DNA from: Planktothrix sp. UBA8402
GTDB lineage: Bacteria; Cyanobacteriota; Cyanobacteriia; Cyanobacteriales; Microcoleaceae
DNA: 9,062 nt
NCBI GenBank assembly: GCA_003456035.1
Contig: DMPJ01000440.1
Coordinates: forward strand, 1 to 9,062
Reading direction: 5' to 3'
Shown here: positions 5,387 to 9,062 of the stretch, piece by piece
How positions within the stretch are numbered: the first letter of the stretch is position 1
Layout: every line of letters starts with the position of its first letter
Notes under the pieces: model-generated
Seen by the model: only the letters and a program-made list of their open reading frames with translations
Databases searched by the model: none
Told to the model about the DNA's origin: nothing
Translations under genes and position numbers: made by a program

Positions 5387-5839
5387 CTAATTATAATCGC
5401 CTACGCTAGATTGATAAATGTCTTTTTCAAGCGGCCAATCTTCATTTTCACCGCCAATAATTAGTTTTTCAATAGTCACATATTCTTGACTAAGTTGACG
5501 AAAAGTATTAATTAAAACATCGAGAGCAAAAGCATCACTGGTTCCTAAATCAAACCAACAACGCGCCCATACTCCCTCATATTCTATTTCTCCCATATTG
5601 TGCATCAGTGCCATCATACTATTATCAACAACTGCATCATCATAAGTCATATAACTTAGGTCAATTCCTGTGTCTTGAACTTGTAGATTTTCAGCGTTAA
5701 ACCCTCCCATTTTTCCTAATAAAAACCAGGAATCAAAAACTTCCTCAACATAATCCCGTTCACTGCGGGAGGGGACAGTTTGAAATTGCAGCCAAATCCA
5801 AACATCAAAAGGATTACATTCTCTAAACAAAACTTCCAT
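5387..5839 (-). CDS. DUF3531 family protein (cyanobacteria and chloroplasts)
   Basis: The 150-residue soluble protein matches DUF3531 as I remember it: FRECNPFDVWIWLQF (5-19), the VPSRSERDYVEEVFDSWFLL stretch (22-41), GKMGGFNAENLQVQDTG (42-58), LMHNMGEIEYEGVWARCWFD (78-97), LGTSDAFALDVLINTFRQLS (98-117), and GGENEDWPLE (128-137). The family is widespread in cyanobacteria and has plant homologues targeted to plastids, but its biochemical role is unknown to me. There is no signal peptide or membrane segment. The start lies 12 nt after the stop of the TPR gene, with no strong Shine-Dalgarno sequence, which suggests co-transcription and perhaps coupled translation. The antitoxin gene follows 22 nt downstream. 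The family call is firm; function is open. Confidence 0.92.
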   Translation of the reverse strand: MEVLFRECNPFDVWIWLQFQTVPSRSERDYVEEVFDSWFLLGKMGGFNAENLQVQDTGIDLSYMTYDDAVVDNSMMALMHNMGEIEYEGVWARCWFDLGTSDAFALDVLINTFRQLSQEYVTIEKLIIGGENEDWPLEKDIYQSSVGDYN

Positions 5840-5851
5840 AACAATAAAAGG

Positions 5852-6841
5852 CTATAATTGTGGTAACTGATTTGCCATTGGCCCCCAAAGACCATTGGCA
5901 TCTTTAATTGTATCTCGTAAAGGATCACAGGGACGACTTTGATGATCAATTCGGTTTAAATTTTTGCATTGTTCATAAAATATTTGAGCTACTAACCGTT
6001 TAGGAAGTTGCTCCGATTGACCTAAAGATTTAGTAAAATATTCCTGAGCTTCTTTTAATTGAGTCGGAGTTGTAGTTTGATTTTCTGCTTGTAATTTTTT
6101 CCCCTGTTCGGCTAATATTTGCGCTTTCAAATATAATACTTCTGGATGATTTGGAGCTTCAGATAAAGCTTTTTCAGTATAACTCAATGCTTGTTCCTGT
6201 TGACCTAAATTTTTATAGCCAACGGCAATTCCTCGATAAGCTAAATAACGAGGTTCGGCTTGTTTTTCTAATTGATTGATAGCTTTTGTCGAGTCTGAGA
6301 AGGGAAGATTTAAGGATAATAATAAATCCATATAACCTTGAATTAAATTGAGTTCGGGATCTTGGGAATCAATTTTTTGAGCGACATCTAAGAATTTTAA
6401 CACATCTTGTAATTTATTCAATGCTTTAGAAGCGCCCTTAAATGTGCCTTCTGTAACTAAAGTATGACCCCCCTGTAAAAACAAACCTACCGCCACATAA
6501 AGATTACCGCGTAAAGCATCTTTTGTACTTAATAGTTTGGCAGATTCTAGGGTTTTATCGCTATAGGTTTTTAAGGAGGTAAAATCTTCATCTTGGTACG
6601 CCAAGGAAGCTAAAAGTGCATAAACTAAAGGTTCATTTGGTTCTTGAGATTTAGCTTGTTCTAAATATTGCTTGGCTTGTTTATAATTACCTTGAGCAAA
6701 CATGGATTTAAACGCAGCTTCCGTTTGATTTCCAATCGGACGAGGATCATTTTTACGGAAGGGATCGGCAGCCAAACTCAGGTTAATACCTAAATTAAAT
6801 GCCATTAAAACCGTACTAATTCCCAGAACAATTTTTTTCAT
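5852..6841 (-). CDS. Exported TPR protein, Sll0314/Alr1548-like
   Basis: The 329-residue protein starts with a typical signal peptide (MKK, a hydrophobic core to about residue 22, then LSLAADPF with likely cleavage near 24-25), so it should be periplasmic or lumenal. The mature part begins DPFRKNDPRPIGNQTEAAFK. It has helical TPR-like repeats, clearest at 43-70 (FKSMFAQGNYKQAKQYLEQA), 200-232 (AYRGIAVGYKNLGQQEQALS) and 233-275. Two cysteines near the end (292 and 305) could form a disulfide. I recall this architecture as the cyanobacterial Sll0314/Alr1548 family; its function is unknown, and TPR proteins in this compartment usually mediate protein-protein contacts. It leads the DUF3531-antitoxin run and has a strong Shine-Dalgarno sequence and a plausible promoter. 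Confidence 0.9.
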   Translation of the reverse strand: MKKIVLGISTVLMAFNLGINLSLAADPFRKNDPRPIGNQTEAAFKSMFAQGNYKQAKQYLEQAKSQEPNEPLVYALLASLAYQDEDFTSLKTYSDKTLESAKLLSTKDALRGNLYVAVGLFLQGGHTLVTEGTFKGASKALNKLQDVLKFLDVAQKIDSQDPELNLIQGYMDLLLSLNLPFSDSTKAINQLEKQAEPRYLAYRGIAVGYKNLGQQEQALSYTEKALSEAPNHPEVLYLKAQILAEQGKKLQAENQTTTPTQLKEAQEYFTKSLGQSEQLPKRLVAQIFYEQCKNLNRIDHQSRPCDPLRDTIKDANGLWGPMANQLPQL

Positions 6842-6848
6842 GTTTTCA

Positions 6849-6855
6849 TCCTCTT
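6849..6855 (-). promoter_or_regulatory. Shine-Dalgarno sequence of the TPR gene
   Basis: Minus-strand AAGAGGA lies seven bases before the ATG at 6841, an ideal distance. It agrees with the signal-peptide start MKK. Confidence 0.7.
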
Positions 6856-6861
6856 ATTAAA

Positions 6862-6890
6862 ATTAAAACAGAACACAGAACCAAAGTCAA
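6862..6890 (-). promoter_or_regulatory. Sigma-70-type promoter for the TPR-DUF3531-antitoxin run
   Basis: On the minus strand a -35 box TTGACT (6885-6890) is followed after exactly 17 bases by TTTAAT (6862-6867), preceded by TG plus one base, i.e. an extended -10. Transcription would start about 14 bases upstream of the start codon region's Shine-Dalgarno site or slightly closer, leaving a short leader. Box matches are 5/6 each. A shifted ATTAAA-type repeat (6856-6861) makes the exact -10 uncertain. Confidence 0.5.
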
Positions 6891-7003
6891 ATTAAGTCTA
6901 TCTTACGATTAGCTCTGTATAAATATTAATTTTTTTCTTCGCTTTCCGCCAGAGTAAACTTAGATTTTTTTGAGAAAATAGGTAACAATAATCGATCCTA
7001 TTG

Positions 7004-7012
7004 TGCTATAAT
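7004..7012 (+). promoter_or_regulatory. Extended -10 promoter for the ABC ATPase-rsmG pair
   Basis: TGCTATAAT is a perfect -10 hexamer (7007-7012) with the TG extension. Only a weak -35 (gtaaca, 6982-6987, 19-bp spacing) is seen, which is tolerable for extended -10 promoters. It would leave a leader of about 58 bases before the ATG at 7078. Confidence 0.6.
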
Positions 7013-7077
7013 CTAAGGTAAGATAGTTGGGCATTTGACTATGGCTGGGATTATCATTTCATTTGTATTTTTTTGTG

Positions 7078-7761
7078 ATGCTTTATATCAAAAACTTAGT
7101 TTATCATCCCGCCGCTAGTGACAACTCGATTTTAACCCAGGTTAACTTAGAATTGGCACCGCAGCAAATGGGACTTATTATTGGGCCTAGTGGTTCGGGA
7201 AAAAGTACATTGCTAGAGATTTTAGCGGGTTTAGCGACAAAAACGAAGGGAAATATTCGCTGGAGGGAGCAAGAATTAACCCCAGAACACCTACAACAAC
7301 TGGTGGGTTTAGTGTTTCAATTTCCAGAACGACATTTTTGTGGAGGCACAATTTTAGAGGAGTTGCGCCTGGGTCATCCAGAAATAGATTCAGAACAGGT
7401 TGATAAAGCCTTAGAGGAAGTGGGACTGAGCCATTTATCTTTACAGGTTGCTCCCCATTCTCTTAGCGGCGGACAGCAACGACGTCTCGCCTTAGCGGTA
7501 CAATTAATTCGTCAACCCCATATTTTAATGTTAGATGAACCTACGGCCGGGTTAGACTGGTCAATGCGACAACAATTAATTAATTTATTAGGGAAATTAA
7601 AAAAACATTGGACGTTATTAGTCGTTACCCATGATGCCAGAGAATTGTTTAGTCTAGCTGACCGATGTTGGTCATTAAAACAGGGTCATTTAACTTCCCT
7701 AGATATTAACGAAATGGCAAGGTCAGAAACACAAAAGATAGCCGCATTTCCTCCAGTTTAA
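7078..7761 (+). CDS. ABC transporter ATP-binding protein, ECF/CbiO-like
   Basis: The frame opens at a TTG (7063), but the ATG at 7078 (MLYIKNLVYHP) fits the family start, giving 227 residues with the first beta-strand right at the N-terminus. Visible motifs are Walker A GPSGSGKST (36-44), Q-loop FQFPERHF (80-87, Q81), signature LSGGQQRR (129-136), Walker B ILMLDEP (149-155), D-loop AGLD (157-160) and H-loop THD (184-186). The QFPExxxF context is typical of energy-coupling-factor ATPases (EcfA/CbiO) for vitamins or metal ions. No permease or substrate-binding gene lies beside it, so the substrate is unknown; a T unit encoded elsewhere is likely. Related plastid proteins exist (ABCI group). It shares a promoter with rsmG, 12 nt downstream. 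No Shine-Dalgarno sequence is seen. Confidence 0.93.
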   Translation: MLYIKNLVYHPAASDNSILTQVNLELAPQQMGLIIGPSGSGKSTLLEILAGLATKTKGNIRWREQELTPEHLQQLVGLVFQFPERHFCGGTILEELRLGHPEIDSEQVDKALEEVGLSHLSLQVAPHSLSGGQQRRLALAVQLIRQPHILMLDEPTAGLDWSMRQQLINLLGKLKKHWTLLVVTHDARELFSLADRCWSLKQGHLTSLDINEMARSETQKIAAFPPV

Positions 7762-7773
7762 TTTTGGTAAATT

Positions 7774-8523
7774 ATGAATCAAATTGACTCGCCCCAGTTA
7801 CCTGACATGACGACCGTTTGGCAAGATACATTAAATTGGCAACCAACTTCCGAACAACAGGTTTTATTCCAACAATTATTTGAGTTAATTATTCAGTTTA
7901 ATCAACAGCTTAACTTAACTCGTCTAACTGAACCTAAAGATTTTTGGGAAAAACATTTATGGGATTCCCTGCGAGGAATTTTACCTTTATTATCAGCAAA
8001 TAATCCGCTTCCACCGGGAACAAAATTCATTGATATTGGTACGGGTGCGGGTTTTCCTGGTATACCAGTGGCTTTAATTTTTCCAGAATCTTCTGTAACT
8101 CTTTTAGATTCAACCCGCAAAAAGATTACCGCATTAACCACTATTTTAGAAGAATTAAGTATAAAAAATACTATTCCTTGGGTGGGTCGCTCCGAAGCCC
8201 TAGGTCAACATCCTAAACATCGAGAATCCTACGATTTTGCCCTATTAAGAGCGGTTGCGCCACCTTCGGTTAGTGCTGAATATGCGCTACCTTTATTAAA
8301 GGTGGGAGGGACTGCAATTCTCTATCGCGGTCATTGGACAAACGAAGAAGAACAACAGTTAATCTCGGCGGTTAAACAATTAGGAGGAGTGTTAGAATCT
8401 GTTGATGGGTTTACCACTCCTTTAACCCAAAGTATTCGCCATTGTTTATACTTAAAAAAAGTCAGACCTACTGCTAAACAATATCCCCGCGCTATTGGTG
8501 TCCCTGGTCAAAAACCCCTGTAG
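7774..8523 (+). CDS. rsmG: 16S rRNA (guanine-527-N7)-methyltransferase RsmG (GidB)
   Basis: RsmG uses S-adenosylmethionine to methylate N7 of G527 in the 530 loop of 16S rRNA; its loss gives low-level streptomycin resistance in many bacteria. The 249-residue protein shows the family pattern. FNQQLNLTRLTEPKDFWEKH (42-61) and LWDSLRGI (62-69) precede the SAM motif FIDIGTGAGFPGIP (85-98). LLDSTRKKI (110-118) has the acidic residue that binds the ribose, followed by RAVAP (159-163) and the conserved end YPRAIGVPGQKPL (237-249). It is slightly longer than the E. coli protein (207), as usual in cyanobacteria. The start lies 12 nt after the ABC ATPase stop, and the two are probably co-transcribed. 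The stop codon TAG is the first three bases of a 25-bp tandem repeat. Confidence 0.97.
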   Translation: MNQIDSPQLPDMTTVWQDTLNWQPTSEQQVLFQQLFELIIQFNQQLNLTRLTEPKDFWEKHLWDSLRGILPLLSANNPLPPGTKFIDIGTGAGFPGIPVALIFPESSVTLLDSTRKKITALTTILEELSIKNTIPWVGRSEALGQHPKHRESYDFALLRAVAPPSVSAEYALPLLKVGGTAILYRGHWTNEEEQQLISAVKQLGGVLESVDGFTTPLTQSIRHCLYLKKVRPTAKQYPRAIGVPGQKPL

Positions 8524-8570
8524 TAAGCCCTTCAGGGCTGAAAAGTAGTAAGCCCTTCAGGGCTGAAAAT
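8521..8570. repeat. Two tandem 25-bp units, each a small hairpin
   Basis: Units 8521-8545 and 8546-8570 differ only in the last base. Each contains agccct-tc-agggct (8526-8539 and 8551-8564), able to form a tight GC stem with a very small loop. The first unit starts with the rsmG stop codon. The unit looks like a REP-like element of cyanobacterial genomes. It could protect or end the rsmG transcript, though no T run follows. The bases 8571-8627 after it hold nothing recognisable. Confidence 0.85.
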
Positions 8571-8627
8571 AGGAAATTTTCGGTAGATAAGGTAATCTTA
8601 AGCGGGAATATGGAAAAATAAATCACT

Positions 8628-8662
8628 ATTGCCCATTGCCTATTCCCTATTGCCGATTCCCT
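8628..8662. repeat. Five tandem heptamers (attgccc type)
   Basis: Five units in perfect 7-base register: attgccc, attgcct, attccct, attgccg, attccct. They are related to the cccattg/cccatta units at 2891-2958. The last unit forms the outer arm of the neighbouring terminator hairpin. Confidence 0.85.
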
Positions 8663-8698
8663 AAAACAAAGACATGGTTAATACCATGTCCTAGGGAA
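8657..8698 (-). terminator. Intrinsic terminator of the MoaD/ThiS-like gene
   Basis: On the minus strand, downstream of the stop at 8722, GACATGGT (loop ATTA) ACCATGTC forms an eight-pair stem (8671-8690), followed by TTTGTTTT. An outer pair, ttcccta (8657-8663) with tagggaa (8692-8698), can extend or compete with it. The T run lies only on the minus-strand side, so it serves the sulfur-carrier gene rather than rsmG. Confidence 0.75.
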
Positions 8699-8721
8699 AT
8701 TTATCTTAATATTAAACTGAA

Positions 8722-8997
8722 TTAACCACCAGCAACCGCCGGAACAATACTAACTTCATCTCCAGATTTTAGTTCGGTTTTGGTTCCTTCTAAGAAGCGA
8801 ATATCTTCACTATTAACATAGAAATTCAGAAATCTCCGGGGTTCTCCGCTATCATCACAGAGACTTTTTTTAATCCCTGGACAACTAACTTCTAAAGCAT
8901 CAATTAATTCGGAAACGCTAGAACCTGCACACTCAATTGTTGCTTGATTGTTCGTAAACTTTTGCAGGGGTGTGGGAATTAAAACTTTAACGGTCAT
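8722..8997 (-). CDS. MoaD/ThiS-family ubiquitin-like sulfur carrier protein
   Basis: The 91-residue protein is a beta-grasp sulfur carrier. It begins [17 protein letters not shown], has [16 protein letters not shown] (26-41), then [20 protein letters not shown] (57-76), GDEVSIVP (79-86), and ends in AVAGG. The terminal Gly-Gly is the site that is adenylated by an E1-like enzyme and loaded as thiocarboxylate. Candidate roles are molybdopterin synthesis or cysteine-type sulfur transfer (CysO-like); I recall such genes beside threonine synthase genes in cyanobacteria, which would lie beyond the right edge. The ATG at 8997 has no strong Shine-Dalgarno sequence, and the frame stays open upstream to the window edge, but MTVKVL is the natural family start. 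A hairpin terminator follows the stop. Confidence 0.92.
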   Translation of the reverse strand: MTVKVLIPTPLQKFTNNQATIECAGSSVSELIDALEVSCPGIKKSLCDDSGEPRRFLNFYVNSEDIRFLEGTKTELKSGDEVSIVPAVAGG

Positions 8998-9062
8998 AAG
9001 TTCAAGAGGACGATAAATTAATGGTTTGGTTTGAGTAATTAAACCCTGTATTCTGGTTAAAC

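Noticed and set aside
5249..5464. Plus-strand open frame across the antitoxin start
   Set aside because: It runs antisense to the antitoxin and the DUF3531 3' end, both with clear family matches, and has no ribosome-binding site.
5716..5949. Minus-strand open frame overlapping the TPR and DUF3531 genes
   Set aside because: It is an alternative frame across the junction of two well-supported genes; it does not repair or fuse either.
7041..7118. A 25-codon upstream frame overlapping the ABC ATPase start, considered as a regulatory leader peptide
   Set aside because: It has no Shine-Dalgarno sequence and no repeated or diagnostic codons; a frame of this length is expected by chance in AT-rich DNA.
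7902..8141. Minus-strand open frame inside rsmG
   Set aside because: It is antisense to the conserved SAM-binding region of rsmG, with no supporting signal.
8998..9062. In-frame open extension upstream of the MoaD/ThiS-like start, considered as a fusion
   Set aside because: The family begins at MTVKVL-like sequence; the 21 extra codons show no domain and no start codon, and the window ends.

Overview
The window looks like AT-rich chromosomal DNA from a cyanobacterium, probably a filamentous one of the Planktothrix/Oscillatoria/Microcoleus kind; that genus guess is a feel, not a measurement. The evidence is three copies of the HIP1 octamer (gcgatcgc), two arrays of tandem heptamers of the type known in filamentous cyanobacteria, a phycobiliprotein-like fold in two genes, and DUF3531, a family shared by cyanobacteria and chloroplasts. 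No rRNA, tRNA, IS element or CRISPR array was seen. No gene-free stretch exceeds 300 bases; the longest is the divergent promoter region 6842-7077.

Left block (1-3942). A truncated plus-strand gene for a phycobiliprotein-like protein converges on five minus-strand genes. In transcription order these are a V4R-domain protein, a 90-residue protein with a duplicated FF/W motif (ATGA overlap with the V4R gene), a second phycobiliprotein-like protein without a bilin cysteine, a second V4R protein, and a pentapeptide-repeat protein. From memory, the first four match in kind and order slr0144-slr0147 of Synechocystis 6803, a cluster linked to photosystem II assembly. The two phycobiliprotein-like proteins are paralogues. 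The gaps between these genes hold a heptamer array and a perfect 14-bp palindrome.

Middle block (3943-5364). This holds a two-helix membrane protein of unknown role, a Uma2/DUF820 PD-(D/E)XK nuclease-like protein, and an AbrB/MazE-type antitoxin. Just past the antitoxin lies what appears to be only the last ~20 codons of a PIN-domain (VapC) toxin, so this looks like a toxin-antitoxin pair whose toxin was almost entirely deleted.

Right block (5387-9062). An exported TPR protein and a DUF3531 protein form a short operon that runs into the antitoxin gene (gaps of 12 and 22 nt), behind a good extended -10 promoter. Divergent from it, with its own extended -10 promoter, is an ECF-like ABC ATPase gene followed after 12 nt by rsmG (16S rRNA methyltransferase). 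rsmG converges on a MoaD/ThiS-type sulfur-carrier gene. The space between them holds two 25-bp tandem hairpin units, five heptamers and a terminator for the MoaD-like gene.

The most interesting items are the V4R/colourless-phycobiliprotein/FF-W-motif cluster and the toxin-less antitoxin scar.
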